DNA from: an uncultured Erythrobacter sp.
GTDB lineage: Bacteria; Pseudomonadota; Alphaproteobacteria; Sphingomonadales; Sphingomonadaceae
Direction of reading: 5' to 3'
Length of the DNA: 64,000 bases
Assembly: GCA_947503275.1 (NCBI GenBank)
Contig: CANNCZ010000002.1
Span: 310,001-374,000 of the forward strand
Made by a program: the position numbers and the translations under genes. Position 1 is the first letter of the stretch. Every line of letters starts with the position of its first letter. This document shows, one piece after another, positions 18,016 to 27,693 of the stretch. The notes beneath the pieces were generated by a model that saw only the letters and a program-made list of their open reading frames with translations, did no database searches and was not told the DNA's origin.

Positions 18016-19266
18016 CTACCGAGCGGAATTGGCGCGCTGGACGGTGCCCTTGGGCAGCAGCAACAGCGCATTGCCGCGCGCGCTCATGCCACCTGCGATA
18101 GTTCGCGCATCCGCGCCCGCGCCCCAAAATGTGTCGAACCGGTTCGCGCCTTTAATCGCGCCGCCCGTATCCTGAGCGATCCACAAACCGTCCGCTTCGT
18201 TGTGGTCCATCTCCAGCCACACTGGCGCACCCAGCGGCACAAACGCCGGGTCTGCTGCCACGGAAGATTCACGCCGAACCGGCACGCCGAGCGCACCGAG
18301 CGGCCCATCGCCAGTCAGCTCACGGAAGAAAATCCAGCTTTTGTTGAGCCGCATCAGATCGCGGCCCTCCACAGGGTTTTCGCGAATATAGGCCATGATA
18401 CCCTGCATGGACCCGGCATATTGCCCCGGCCCATCGCCCAGCAGCCCGCGTTCGCGCATGACCCCGCCAATGCCGGTGTAGCCGCGCCCATTCTGGCCAG
18501 CATAGCCGATGCGGATGACCTCGCCGGTTTCGGTCCGCAACCGCCCGGAACCCTGAATTTGCAGGAAGAAGAACTCAACCGGGTCCGCCGCATAGGCGAT
18601 AACCGGCACACGCCCATCCAATGCACCTTCCTCAATCGCGGCACGATCCGGGTAGAGTTCGAATGCGCCGTTTGCGTTGTATCGGCCAAGGGGCGGTCGG
18701 CCTGTACGTGCAGCGGCAGGCGTATCGGCGGGCCATGCGCGCACCAGATCATCTGGCATCGCATAGACCGGCACATAACCCGGGCGCCGAGTGCGTGATC
18801 CGGCGATCTCAGGCTCGAAGTAGCCGGTCGCAAAGGCGCTGCCATCGCCAACCCGTGCGGTTTCGAAATAGCGGGCAAAGAATTGCTGGCCATCGCGGGT
18901 CGCCCATTCGGACGCTGCGCGGCACGCCGGCTGCCAATCGGCAAAAGCGTTAATTCCGCTCGCATCTGAGCGACGCAACAGCTGAGGGCACGATTCCACA
19001 AAGCTCGCCAAGGCTCCGTTCGCATCCGCGCTCGTCATGCCCAAAGCTGTGACCGATGGCCCTGGCACCAACCCCGCTTCAACCGCGCTGTTACCCGTGA
19101 TCGCGGCCGGCGGAGCGGAGGTGGTGGGCGCGTTGCTTTCAGGGATAATCGCGCATGCGGTGAGCAATGCGAGCGATACCGCAATTAACCCGGCGCCTGC
19201 CGCGACTGAGCGTGGCTTGCGGCCAACGTTGGAGGCCTCGCCGCTATCACGTCGAAGCCGGACCAC
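18016..19266 (-). CDS. mltA: membrane-bound lytic murein transglycosylase A
   Basis: A 416-residue lipoprotein (lipobox LTAC at about residue 38) that cleaves peptidoglycan glycan strands to 1,6-anhydro products at the outer membrane. The MltA domain spans about residues 115-290 (ATGYFEPEIAGS, FFLQIQGSGRLR). The C-terminal 3D domain follows (IAQDTGGAIKGANRFDTFWG), carrying the catalytic aspartates that name the domain. The start is GTG at 19266 with GAGG eight bases upstream, three bases after the timA stop. It is co-transcribed with timA and smr. Confidence 0.95.
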   Translation of the reverse strand: MVRLRRDSGEASNVGRKPRSVAAGAGLIAVSLALLTACAIIPESNAPTTSAPPAAITGNSAVEAGLVPGPSVTALGMTSADANGALASFVESCPQLLRRSDASGINAFADWQPACRAASEWATRDGQQFFARYFETARVGDGSAFATGYFEPEIAGSRTRRPGYVPVYAMPDDLVRAWPADTPAAARTGRPPLGRYNANGAFELYPDRAAIEEGALDGRVPVIAYAADPVEFFFLQIQGSGRLRTETGEVIRIGYAGQNGRGYTGIGGVMRERGLLGDGPGQYAGSMQGIMAYIRENPVEGRDLMRLNKSWIFFRELTGDGPLGALGVPVRRESSVAADPAFVPLGAPVWLEMDHNEADGLWIAQDTGGAIKGANRFDTFWGAGADARTIAGGMSARGNALLLLPKGTVQRANSAR

Positions 19267-19269
19267 GAG

Positions 19270-19929
19270 TTAACCCTCGTCGGTTTCGTCGAGGACCCAG
19301 TTCGGGTCGTTCGCGCTGACATTGCGGCTAAAGGTCCAAACGTCGCGACTTTCAATCGCATCATCCAGCGAACCGGCCACAACATTGCCATCCTTATCGC
19401 GCGTTACCGCTGCGATATCGGCGACAAACAGCACAGCAACCCGCGCCATGCGCTTGTCTAGCGATGCGGAATGTACCCGCGTCTCTTCGATACGGATCAA
19501 TTTGTTGTCGAGTGTGTGGCCAGCTTCCTCGCGCGCCTCAATTGCGCCGACGAAACCTTCGTAGACATCGTCATCGCACAGCTCACGCAAAGTGTCGCGA
19601 TCGCCTTCCCAAAACGCCTCAAGCACCATTTCATAGGCACCTTTAGCGCCTTCGATGAAAGCGGAGAGGTCGAAATTTCGATCTGCCGACGCGATATCAC
19701 GTATGCCGCGTTCGACCGCCGGCATTACCCCTTCGAGTTCAACCGGACGTTGCGGCGCGGTTTGCGTGTTCTGGGCAGATTGGCCAATGCCGGTTTGCGC
19801 ATTGTCGCCAGCGTCAAAACGCTGAGGCACTGATTCCTCTTCATGTTCTGCCCGGCGGCCCAGCACCGAATACAGGCGCAGGCCCAAAAAGGCTGCAATC
19901 ATGGCGAGGATGACGATTTCTAGAATCAC
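19270..19929 (-). CDS. timA: Tim44/TimA-family protein
   Basis: A 219-residue protein. The start is GTG at 19929 with AAGG eight bases upstream, giving MILEIVILAMIAAFLGLRLYSVLGRR, an N-terminal membrane helix, in its first 26 residues. The upstream extension of the frame to 20076 is not protein-like. The C-terminal half (from about residue 90: DLSAFIEGAKGAYEMVLEAF) is a Tim44-like domain with the conserved acidic EGDRDTLRELCDDDVYEGF. It is related to mitochondrial Tim44. The alphaproteobacterial protein is membrane-associated and its partner is not settled. It is divergent from secB and first in the timA-mltA-smr operon. Confidence 0.9.
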   Translation of the reverse strand: MILEIVILAMIAAFLGLRLYSVLGRRAEHEEESVPQRFDAGDNAQTGIGQSAQNTQTAPQRPVELEGVMPAVERGIRDIASADRNFDLSAFIEGAKGAYEMVLEAFWEGDRDTLRELCDDDVYEGFVGAIEAREEAGHTLDNKLIRIEETRVHSASLDKRMARVAVLFVADIAAVTRDKDGNVVAGSLDDAIESRDVWTFSRNVSANDPNWVLDETDEG

Positions 19930-20255
19930 AATAGTACCTTCGATATCCTTTCGGCGCGGAGCGTGCATAACCGATATTTGGTCACCGCGTACACCGCTGA
20001 CGCATTCTTGCGCATATTCCACTCGTAAACAACCAAAGTTACGAAGCTGACGCCGCCAAGATGCGTTACGTCCCATAAATAGGTATGAAATTCAATTCGC
20101 CAACGGCGTTTCGGTTTCACATTGGCGCAAATTATTGTGTCTTGGTCTCAGCAAAAGCTCACCCATTGCTTGCCTGGGCCACCCCTGCTAGGCGCGCGTC
20201 CTTGAACATTCAGCGTGTTTATAGCGCGCAAATTTTAACGAAAGACACCGCAAAC

Positions 20256-20804
20256 ATGGCCGAAGAAGGCGACGTCCTCACCAATCTCGACAATCCTGGC
20301 GCAGGTCCAACACCAGGCGCAAACGGCGCAGATGATCAACCCGCAGCGGGCATCATCACGCAATATGTGAAGGATTTGTCGGTCGAGAACCCGAATGCGC
20401 CGGACGTGTTTCAATGGACCGACGCGCCAAAAGTCGACGTGCAGTTTAACATTGGTGCTGCGCCAAAAGGCGACCAAGTCACCGAAGTAGAGTTGAAGAT
20501 CAACATCTCCTCAGTTGGCGAGAAAGGCACCGCCTATCTGGTTGAATTATCCTATTGCGGCTTGATCGGCCTGCGCAATATCCCCGAAGAACAAGCGCAT
20601 GCATTCCTGTTCGCAGAGGCTCCGCGCATTCTGTTCCCATTTGCTCGCCGCGTTGTAGCCGATGCTGTGCGCGATGCAGGTTTCCCGCCATTGATGGTGG
20701 ACCCGATTGATTTCAACGGCCTGTATGCTCAGCAACTCGCCGCGAAACGCGCGCGCGACGACGCTGAAGGCGGCGACATTGCTGCTCCAACGGACTTGGC
20801 ATAA
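20256..20804 (+). CDS. secB: protein-export chaperone SecB
   Basis: A 182-residue chaperone that keeps preproteins unfolded and hands them to SecA. The start at 20256 (MAEEGDVLTNLDNP) is chosen because the upstream frame from 20085 is non-coding in character. The core covers about residues 40-160 (YVKDLSVENPNAPDVFQW, the conserved LSYCGLIGLRN and ILFPFARRVVADAVRDAGFP). The N-terminal 30 residues are an acidic Gly/Pro-rich extension. The C-terminus is acidic. secB and timA diverge across 326 bases, the usual alphaproteobacterial arrangement. Confidence 0.97.
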   Translation: MAEEGDVLTNLDNPGAGPTPGANGADDQPAAGIITQYVKDLSVENPNAPDVFQWTDAPKVDVQFNIGAAPKGDQVTEVELKINISSVGEKGTAYLVELSYCGLIGLRNIPEEQAHAFLFAEAPRILFPFARRVVADAVRDAGFPPLMVDPIDFNGLYAQQLAAKRARDDAEGGDIAAPTDLA

Positions 20805-20831
20805 GCCAAAACATGATGCGGGCCTGATCCT

Positions 20832-22409
20832 ATGAGCCTGCTCAAGAATGTTGGCACGATTGGCGGGCTGACTGCGGTGAGCCGGGTTTTCGGTTTTGCG
20901 CGTGATATCCTTTTGGCTCGGGTGCTGGGCGCGACCGCGATGGGCGATGCCTGGCAGCTTGCCTTCATGCTGCCGAATATCTTTCGCCGTTTGTTCGCCG
21001 AAGGGGCCTTTGCGAGCGCATTCGTGCCACTCTTTAACCGGCGAATGAAAGAAGATGGCGATGTCAGCGAGGCTCGGCGCTTCGCAACAGACGTGCTTTC
21101 CGTATTGCTGCCCATGCTCATCGTGTTTGGCGCATTGGCGATGCTCGCAATGCCGTGGGTGGTCGAATATTTTGCGCCTGAGGGGTTGGTGGAAGATGCA
21201 CAAAGCCTCTCCATAGCGGTTTTTATGGCGCAGGTTACGTTCCCGTATTTGCTATTTATGAGCGTTGCGACTTTGATCGCCGCTGTCCTCAATTCACTCT
21301 CGCGGTTCGCAGCAGCCGCAGCCGCTCCGGTGATCCTAAATATCTGCCTGATTGCGGCCTTGGCCTATGGGCTAAGCCTTGCTCCGGGTATCGAGGCACA
21401 ACGCCAAACCGCGCAAGTTATGGCGTGGGCTCTGTCGTTGTCGGGACTGCTTCAAGTGGTTTGGCTGGGCGCCTTTATGCGGCGAGCCGGGTTCAAACTC
21501 TCACTCGTGTTCCCGCGCATCACGCCGGGTGTGAAAGAGCTGGGCGTGCTTGTGATTCCGGCGATATTCGGGGCAGGCGTCTATCAGATCAGCCGTTTTG
21601 TCGACCTGTTCTTTCTCTCAACTCTGCCGGTCGGGAGTTACACCCATCTGTCGATGGCCGACCGCTGGAACCAGCTCCCACTGGGAATCATTGGGATTGC
21701 GCTGGGCACCGCGATTTTGCCCGCACTATCGCGGCATCTGGCGCGGGCTGAGAACGAAGATGCTGAGCGCTTACAATCCAACGCAATTGAGCTGGCGATG
21801 CTGTTAACTGTGCCTTGCGCGGTGGCTTTATTCTTCACCGGCACAGCATTTGTGCAGGTCTTTATGACCGGCCAAGCCTTCACTCAAAGCGATGCGAGCG
21901 TCACGGGATTGGTCGTATCCTCACTGGTGATTGGACTGCCTGCTTATGTGCTAGTGAAAGTCCTCACTCCCAATTTCTTCGCACGCAAGGATACGCGCAC
22001 TCCCGTCGTCACCGCCGCTATCAGTCTGGTCATCACCATCGGGCTCAATATGCTGTTCGTGTTCCAGCTCGATATGGGAGTGTCCGGGTTGGCGCTCGCC
22101 GGTGCGATTGGTGCTTGGGTCAATATCACTCTGCTCGGCATCATTTTGGCGCGGCGTGGTTTCTTTCGCCTTTCGGCTTACGTTGTCGGACGTTTGCTGC
22201 GGATTGCTCTCGCTTCAGCAATTATGGGCGCAGCGCTTTGCGCGCTCATGCTCCAAATCAATCTGTGGTTTGTCGGCGGGCCTTTGGACAAGATCTTGGG
22301 GCTTTGCGCGATCCTTGGCACTGGCGCGATTACCTATGGCGGAGCAGCAGCAGCCTTGGGTGTGCTCGACAAGGCTAGCGTTCAACGCTTAATGCGCCGT
22401 CAAACCTAA
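20832..22409 (+). CDS. murJ: lipid II flippase MurJ
   Basis: A 525-residue inner-membrane MOP-superfamily flippase with about 14 hydrophobic segments. It moves lipid II to the periplasm for peptidoglycan synthesis. The N-terminus VGTIGGLTAVSRVFGFARD and the LPNIFRRLFAEGAFASAFVP block are diagnostic, including the essential arginines of the cavity. It begins 27 bases after secB and is probably co-transcribed with it, with trpS next. Confidence 0.97.
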   Translation: MSLLKNVGTIGGLTAVSRVFGFARDILLARVLGATAMGDAWQLAFMLPNIFRRLFAEGAFASAFVPLFNRRMKEDGDVSEARRFATDVLSVLLPMLIVFGALAMLAMPWVVEYFAPEGLVEDAQSLSIAVFMAQVTFPYLLFMSVATLIAAVLNSLSRFAAAAAAPVILNICLIAALAYGLSLAPGIEAQRQTAQVMAWALSLSGLLQVVWLGAFMRRAGFKLSLVFPRITPGVKELGVLVIPAIFGAGVYQISRFVDLFFLSTLPVGSYTHLSMADRWNQLPLGIIGIALGTAILPALSRHLARAENEDAERLQSNAIELAMLLTVPCAVALFFTGTAFVQVFMTGQAFTQSDASVTGLVVSSLVIGLPAYVLVKVLTPNFFARKDTRTPVVTAAISLVITIGLNMLFVFQLDMGVSGLALAGAIGAWVNITLLGIILARRGFFRLSAYVVGRLLRIALASAIMGAALCALMLQINLWFVGGPLDKILGLCAILGTGAITYGGAAAALGVLDKASVQRLMRRQT

Positions 22410-22445
22410 GTTTCCTTCCACCTGCATATCGAAAGATCACAACTC

Positions 22446-23462
22446 ATGCGTGTCGTCTCTGGCATTCAACCCACCGGCAACCTGCACCTTGGCAATTATC
22501 TGGGCGCGATCCGCAATTGGGTGGCGATGCAGGATGCTATGGATAAAGGGTCAGAGTGCCTGTTCTTCCTCGCAGATTTGCACGCCATCTCACAGCCGCA
22601 CGATCCGGCTGAATTGCGCGCAGGCACGTTGGAGATGACAGCGGCTCTGGTTGCGTGCGGGATCGATCCAGAGCGCTCGATCCTGTTCAATCAGGCGCAG
22701 ATCCCTGCCCATGGCGAACTGCAATGGTTGCTGGCCGGGACCGCGCGAATGGGCTGGCTCAACCGCATGACGCAGTGGAAGGATAAGGCCGGCAAAAACC
22801 GAGAGGGGCAATCGGTTGCCCTGTTCAGCTATCCTGTGCTGCAAGCCGCCGACGTACTGCTCTATCAGGCGACCCATGTGCCCGTGGGTGAGGATCAAAA
22901 ACAGCATCTGGAGCTGGCCCGCGACATTGCACAGAAATTCAACACCGATTTCGCATCAGAGGACGCGCCGGTCTTCACCCTGCCCGATCCAATCATCCCG
23001 CCTCAAGCCGCGCGGATCATGTCACTACGCAATGGCGATGCGAAAATGAGCAAATCCGATCCGTCAGAGATGAGCCGGATCAATCTTGCTGATGATGCCG
23101 AAACGGTAATGAAAAAGGTGAAAAAGGCCAAGACTGACGCCGAAGCACTTCCATCAGAGGAAGCGGGTCTGGAAGGCCGGGCCGAAGCGCTCAATCTGGT
23201 CACGATCTACAGCGCTCTGACCGGCGATAGCGTGGAGCAGGTGTTGCGGGATCATGGCGGGCAAGGGTTTGGTAGTTTCAAGCCCATTCTGGGCGAAGCG
23301 CTCGTCGAGCATCTGCGTCCGATCAATGAACGCTTTGTGGCGTTGAAGGATGATCGCGAGGAGCTTGATGCGATCCTTGCGCGCGGCGCAGCACAGGCAC
23401 GCGAGCGCGGCCTGCCGACACTGGATGCGACCTATAAGGCGTTGGGCCTGGCTCGCGGCTAG
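22446..23462 (+). CDS. trpS: tryptophanyl-tRNA synthetase
   Basis: A 338-residue class I synthetase that charges tRNA-Trp. The HIGH-type motif appears as PTGNLHLGNYLGA near the start and the KMSKS loop as AKMSKSDPSE near residue 200. The tryptophan-pocket region FSYPVLQAADVLLYQATHVPVG is intact (the first 20 residues of which are typical). Length is normal. It follows murJ by 36 bases with only a weak AAAG ribosome site. Confidence 0.98.
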   Translation: MRVVSGIQPTGNLHLGNYLGAIRNWVAMQDAMDKGSECLFFLADLHAISQPHDPAELRAGTLEMTAALVACGIDPERSILFNQAQIPAHGELQWLLAGTARMGWLNRMTQWKDKAGKNREGQSVALFSYPVLQAADVLLYQATHVPVGEDQKQHLELARDIAQKFNTDFASEDAPVFTLPDPIIPPQAARIMSLRNGDAKMSKSDPSEMSRINLADDAETVMKKVKKAKTDAEALPSEEAGLEGRAEALNLVTIYSALTGDSVEQVLRDHGGQGFGSFKPILGEALVEHLRPINERFVALKDDREELDAILARGAAQARERGLPTLDATYKALGLARG

Positions 23463-23698
23463 ACGCGAAATATCGACGTTAAAGCCCGGTTCAGCCCGCA
23501 GGGTTACTGTGACCTATCTCAGTGACAGGTCGCATGCTAGGGTCACCGAAACGCTTTGTAAGCTCGGCAGATATTGTCGGCAAACACGGCGTCGGCACAT
23601 AGCGAGGGGCAGAGCAATCGGTCATTGGCGGACCCCGCCAGCACACTTGCGCGTGCCTCTTGCACGCTTGAAGCTGGCGATTTGACGAAGGATATGCC

Positions 23699-24394
23699 AT
23701 GAACATGCCCAAGATGACCCAGAAACCTACCTCGCAAACCACCATTTTAGCCCGCGCGACTCGCATTGGCTTGGCCAGCGCAATTGCTCTTGGCCTGTCG
23801 GCCTGCGCGCCCTCTTTTAAAGCGGATGTATCGCGGTTTCAGGCACAATTGCCTGCACCTCAGGGGCAGACTTTTGCTGTCGTAGCAGAGGATCCCTCGC
23901 TGGCCGGTGGCCTCGAATTCTCGCTTTATGCTGATCTCGTTGCCGCTGAAATGGCGCAGCTGGGCTATGTCGAGAGCGCCTCACCAGAGGCTGCAAATTT
24001 GCTCGTACGGTTTGATTATGGCGTCGATAATGGACGCGAACGCGTGCGCAGCACCGGCATTGGCCGCGATCCGTTCTTCGGTCCATTTGGCCGGTTCGGC
24101 GGATTTGGCTATCGCAGAGCCTATGCATTCGGCTTTTACGACCCATTCCTCGCTGGACCGGACGTGCGCAGCTACACCGTCTATACCAGCGATATCGACC
24201 TCAAGATTGACAACACCGCGACAGGGGAGCGTCTATTCGAAGGTCAGGCGCAAGCCGCCTCGCGCTCAAACCGTCTGCAAAGTCTGGTGCCCAATCTGGT
24301 CAACGCGATCTTCACTGACTTCCCCGGAAGCAACGGCGAAACGCTGCGCATAACCATCCGCGAAGATGGCAAAGAAGTGCGCGCAATCGACTAA
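23699..24394 (+). CDS. DUF4136-type lipoprotein
   Basis: A 231-residue lipoprotein. The signal peptide is preceded by a 20-residue polar segment and ends in the lipobox LSAC (Cys36). AAGGA lies seven bases before the ATG at 23699. The mature part follows the DUF4136 pattern: an early strand with TFAVVAEDPSLAG, LLVRFDYGVDNG, an aromatic Gly/Phe segment (GRFGGFGYRRAYAFGFYDPF), and the closing LVNAIFTDFPGSNGETLRI. A second, more distant member with the same ending lies at 55639. No activity is known; these are probably outer-membrane-associated. A terminator follows at 24439. Confidence 0.8.
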   Translation: MNMPKMTQKPTSQTTILARATRIGLASAIALGLSACAPSFKADVSRFQAQLPAPQGQTFAVVAEDPSLAGGLEFSLYADLVAAEMAQLGYVESASPEAANLLVRFDYGVDNGRERVRSTGIGRDPFFGPFGRFGGFGYRRAYAFGFYDPFLAGPDVRSYTVYTSDIDLKIDNTATGERLFEGQAQAASRSNRLQSLVPNLVNAIFTDFPGSNGETLRITIREDGKEVRAID

Positions 24395-24438
24395 GCGCAA
24401 TAGGATCGAACCCAACACCCTTGGACGGGGATGAAGAG

Positions 24439-24469
24439 GGCGGCGCAAGGGATCAGCGCCGCCTTTTTT
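24439..24469 (+). terminator. intrinsic terminator of the DUF4136 gene
   Basis: GGCGGCGC (24439-24446) pairs perfectly with GCGCCGCC (24456-24463), followed by six T. It ends only eight bases before the next gene's ATG. Confidence 0.85.
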
Positions 24470-24476
24470 GTTTGTC

Positions 24477-24962
24477 ATGCGTTCATCTGGGGCCGTCCAG
24501 TGTGCCAAAATCCGGATCGGAAAAATCGTCGCTGGATTGGTCATTGCGAGCCTTGTATCGTCGCCAGCGCTTGCCTGTCGCAGCTTTACAGCCCCCGCAG
24601 ACCGGATTGAGCGCGGCTATGACACAGACACGATAAAAGCTGCCGCCATCGTGGTGATTGAAAATGCAACGCACACGAACGCGCCATTCTCTGACGTTCA
24701 CCCATGGAAAGCCACGGCGCGGGTGTTGCGGCCAGCAAATGCGCCTCAGCTGCCAGAGAGCATCGAGTTTGAGCGTGGCTGGGGATCTTCCGCGTGTGAA
24801 TGGAACCTGCCGTCACTGCCCGAAACAGGTGATCGCTGGGTAGTCTATTTCTGGGTTACCAATGATGGCGAGTATCGTCCCTGGCTGGCCATGACCGAAG
24901 CAGAAGCGCGCGAATTTGATCCGCGCGCAAATACGATCACCACCCCGAATCCTGACGGCTAG
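24477..24962 (+). CDS. secreted protein of unknown function
   Basis: A 161-residue protein with a signal peptide ([18 protein letters not shown], then Cys). The ATG at 24477 is the first credible start; a TTG at 24468 is inside the preceding terminator. No Shine-Dalgarno is present, and the start is just eight bases from the T-tract, so either transcription reads through the terminator or the true start differs. The mature protein has two cysteines (N-terminal ACRSF and [10 protein letters not shown]) and a Trp-rich strand region ([19 protein letters not shown]). I do not recognise a domain. Its stop overlaps that of dut. Confidence 0.6.
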   Translation: MRSSGAVQCAKIRIGKIVAGLVIASLVSSPALACRSFTAPADRIERGYDTDTIKAAAIVVIENATHTNAPFSDVHPWKATARVLRPANAPQLPESIEFERGWGSSACEWNLPSLPETGDRWVVYFWVTNDGEYRPWLAMTEAEAREFDPRANTITTPNPDG

Positions 24963-25411
24963 AGCCCCGCTGCGCCGCCAGTCGATCCAAAGCCGCCTGC
25001 ACCACGCTCGGTCGCATCCAATTCTGCGACCTCAGCCCACGCCGCCTGCACCACCGGTGCCAGCACCAATTGCGCCACCCGATCTCCGCGGGCGATCGCA
25101 AAGTCTGCGGTGCCGTGATTAATCAGGATCACTTTTAATTCACCGCGATAGTCGCTGTCGATTGTGCCCGGTGTGTTAGGGACCGTGATGCCGTGTTTGA
25201 GAGCAAGGCCAGAACGCGGGCGGACCTGCACTTCGTATCCTTGCGGGATTGCCATGGAGAGGCCCGTCGCGACCGCATGGCGCGCACCGGAAGCAATCAC
25301 AGTATCCTCTGCACTCACCACATCCATGCCCGCAGCACCCGTGGTCGCATAGGCGGGAAGCGGCAGACCTTCGCCGTGGGGCAGACGCTTTAACTCAACC
25401 GCAACGCTCAT
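24959..25411 (-). CDS. dut: dUTP diphosphatase
   Basis: A 150-residue trimeric dUTPase that hydrolyses dUTP to dUMP, preventing uracil in DNA. The conserved motifs are visible in order: [18 protein letters not shown], the uracil-pocket hairpin [19 protein letters not shown], and the C-terminal [10 protein letters not shown] lid. Its ATG overlaps the coaBC stop as ATGA, the common dut-coaBC pairing. Confidence 0.97.
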   Translation of the reverse strand: MSVAVELKRLPHGEGLPLPAYATTGAAGMDVVSAEDTVIASGARHAVATGLSMAIPQGYEVQVRPRSGLALKHGITVPNTPGTIDSDYRGELKVILINHGTADFAIARGDRVAQLVLAPVVQAAWAEVAELDATERGAGGFGSTGGAAGL

Positions 25412-27150
25412 TCGGCAGCCTCTGCGCCAAGCGTCGCTGCGATCCGCTCCATCAGAGCCATCGCCACTTGCGATTTGGGCATTTCATCAAGGCTTTCGAC
25501 ACCGTCGGCGCTGACAATATGCACGCGATTCGCATCGCCGCCCATCACATCGCCTGACACGTCATTGGCGACGATCCAGTCGCACGCTTTGCGCTTGCGC
25601 TTCTTTTTGGCGTTATCGAGAATATTGTCCGTCTCCGCCGCAAAGCCGACCACCAATTCGGGGCGCTTCGATCCCGCCGCGACATTGGTGAGGATGTCGG
25701 GGTTTTCGGTCAGCATCAATGCTGGCGGTGCAGAGCCGCGCTTCTTGATCTTCTCATCGCGATATTCCTTGGGTCGCCAATCGGCGACCGCGGCGACCAT
25801 GACCGCAACGTCGCAGGGTAGCCCCCGCTTCACCGCGCTCGACATTTCCTCTGCGCTTTCGACATCAATTCGCTTCACGCCGTCAGGTGTCTTGAGCGAC
25901 ACTGGCCCTGCGACCAAAGTGACATCGGCCCCCAATGCAGCCGCGGCAGCGGCGATGGCAAAGCCTTGTTTCCCACTCGACCGATTGGCGATATAGCGCA
26001 CCGGATCAATCGATTCCCAAGTGGGTCCGGCGGTGATCAGGACATGGCGCCCTTCAAGAGGCTGGTTCGCACTGTCCGCCACGATCCCGGCAATCTCTTC
26101 CTCATCAGCCTCGATGCTGTCGACCTTGGCAGGCGCTGCTTTCTTGGCGGCAATTTTGACAGGTTCGGGCTCTGCTTCGGGTTCTGGCGCATCTTCAAGA
26201 TCTGCTGTTTCAGCCAGCTCAGCTTCCGCTTCATCCGGCGCCAGACGCCGCTCATCAACTTCATGATTGATCGAATCGGGGTCAATCGCTGGCGCAGCTT
26301 TGCCGCCGCCTTTGGTAGCTAAAGGTGATCCTTCGAGGTCGGGATTGAACTCAATATCCTCTTCTTCGAAATCCTCTGGCAGCTCTTCATCATCAAGCTC
26401 AGCCTCTACCGCTTCGGCGCTGCGTTTTTCGGTAGAGCGAGGGATGATCCGCGACAGCAACCCACCAAGACCCGAAATGGCCGCGCCATCATCAGCGCCC
26501 TCATTATCCGGCTCAAGCGCCTCTTCCACATCGGCTTCTCTAACCGGAGCGGCCGAAGGAGCAGACGCCGGTTCTGCGACCTCAATCCCGAAATGTCCGG
26601 CAATCGCAGCCCAAATCGTATCGGGTTCTGGCAAGCGGCCATAACCAAACTCACCGCATGCCATCGCGCCCTCATCCGGGTGCATCACGGTCACGCCCGA
26701 AGCTTTCAGTTGCTCAACATTGCGCTGTGTCGAGGCGTGTTCCCACATTTTCACATTCATCGCCGGGACCGCCATCACAGGCTTGTTGGTCGCAAGGATC
26801 AAAGTGGTCGCCAGATCATCGGCAATCCCTGCGGCCATTTTCGCCATCAGATCAGCGGTCGCCGGGCACACGACCACAAGGTCTGCCTCTCGCGACAATT
26901 CGATATGCCCCATCTCAACTTCGTTTTTGAGATCAAACAAGCTGGTGTGAACCTGGTTTTCACTGAGCGCGGCCAGCGACATGGGCGTCACAAATTGCTG
27001 TCCGCCTTTGGTAACGACGCACGTCACCTCGCCCCCGCCTTTGCGGATAAGTCGGACGAGTTCGCATGACTTATAGGCCGCGATCCCGCCGCCAATAACC
27101 AACAGAACCTTTGGCGATGCCGCTTTCGGCCCGTCTGAGCCCATGGTCAC
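25408..27150 (-). CDS. coaBC: CoaBC with long acidic linker
   Basis: A bifunctional enzyme of CoA synthesis that couples cysteine to 4'-phosphopantothenate (CoaB) and decarboxylates the product (CoaC, FMN). Residues 14-190 are Coa[10 protein letters not shown], active-site His82, [10 protein letters not shown] and the reactive Cys165 in ACGEFGYGR. Residues 366-580 are Coa[21 protein letters not shown] and the [10 protein letters not shown] loop. The chain is 580 residues against about 400 for the family. The excess is a 175-residue, very acidic, low-complexity stretch (191-365) between the domains. GTG at 27150 and ATG at 27144 both follow GAGGAG. It overlaps dut. Confidence 0.95.
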   Translation of the reverse strand: MTMGSDGPKAASPKVLLVIGGGIAAYKSCELVRLIRKGGGEVTCVVTKGGQQFVTPMSLAALSENQVHTSLFDLKNEVEMGHIELSREADLVVVCPATADLMAKMAAGIADDLATTLILATNKPVMAVPAMNVKMWEHASTQRNVEQLKASGVTVMHPDEGAMACGEFGYGRLPEPDTIWAAIAGHFGIEVAEPASAPSAAPVREADVEEALEPDNEGADDGAAISGLGGLLSRIIPRSTEKRSAEAVEAELDDEELPEDFEEEDIEFNPDLEGSPLATKGGGKAAPAIDPDSINHEVDERRLAPDEAEAELAETADLEDAPEPEAEPEPVKIAAKKAAPAKVDSIEADEEEIAGIVADSANQPLEGRHVLITAGPTWESIDPVRYIANRSSGKQGFAIAAAAAALGADVTLVAGPVSLKTPDGVKRIDVESAEEMSSAVKRGLPCDVAVMVAAVADWRPKEYRDEKIKKRGSAPPALMLTENPDILTNVAAGSKRPELVVGFAAETDNILDNAKKKRKRKACDWIVANDVSGDVMGGDANRVHIVSADGVESLDEMPKSQVAMALMERIAATLGAEAAE

Positions 27151-27281
27151 TTAACTCCTCAAATCGCGCCATGCCCCCAGCGCTTTGGCCCGTCCTAGCG
27201 TCCCTCCACACCCGCGCCAAGTGCCGCTTTGCCATCAGCGCGGATTGCTCCATAGGTTCAAAGAAAAAAGGGGTTTTCAAA

Positions 27282-27683
27282 ATGATCATGGCTTTGCGGG
27301 GCGCGCTGGTTCTTGGCGGGTTGCTTTTGTTGTTTCTCGCCTTTGGGTTTTTGACAGATCCAGTGGAGGCCGCCGCCAGTTTTGGATTGCAGGTCGAAGG
27401 GGCACATGGACTGACATCGGTGCGCTCTGACTTCACCGCATTTTTCGGCGTAGGCGGCGCGTGCTTCATCTGGGGCGCGTTGGCGCGGCGGGCCGATCCG
27501 CTGACGATTGGCGCAGCTTTGATGCTGGTCACGCTGGTCACGCGGCTGGTCGCGCTGGGCACCTATGGCAGTTTTGAGGGTTATATTTCGCCGATGGTCG
27601 TCGAACTGGTTCTGGGTGGCTTGGGCCTGATTGGTGCTCGGGTTCTGCCGGTGAAGGTCGACCCCCTAAACAGGCTGGGTTGA
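27282..27683 (+). CDS. DUF4345-like small membrane protein
   Basis: A 133-residue protein with four hydrophobic helices, starting at the ATG at 27282. The pattern LTDPVEAAASFGLQVEG followed by GLTSVRSDFTAFFGVGGAC resembles the DUF4345 family, in which the loop between helices 1 and 2 carries the conserved Arg. The function is unknown. It is convergent with ubiB with a ten-base gap. The frame is open further upstream to 27111, over coaBC's start, but those residues are not protein-like. Confidence 0.65.
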   Translation: MIMALRGALVLGGLLLLFLAFGFLTDPVEAAASFGLQVEGAHGLTSVRSDFTAFFGVGGACFIWGALARRADPLTIGAALMLVTLVTRLVALGTYGSFEGYISPMVVELVLGGLGLIGARVLPVKVDPLNRLG

Positions 27684-27693
27684 ACCGGCGCGG

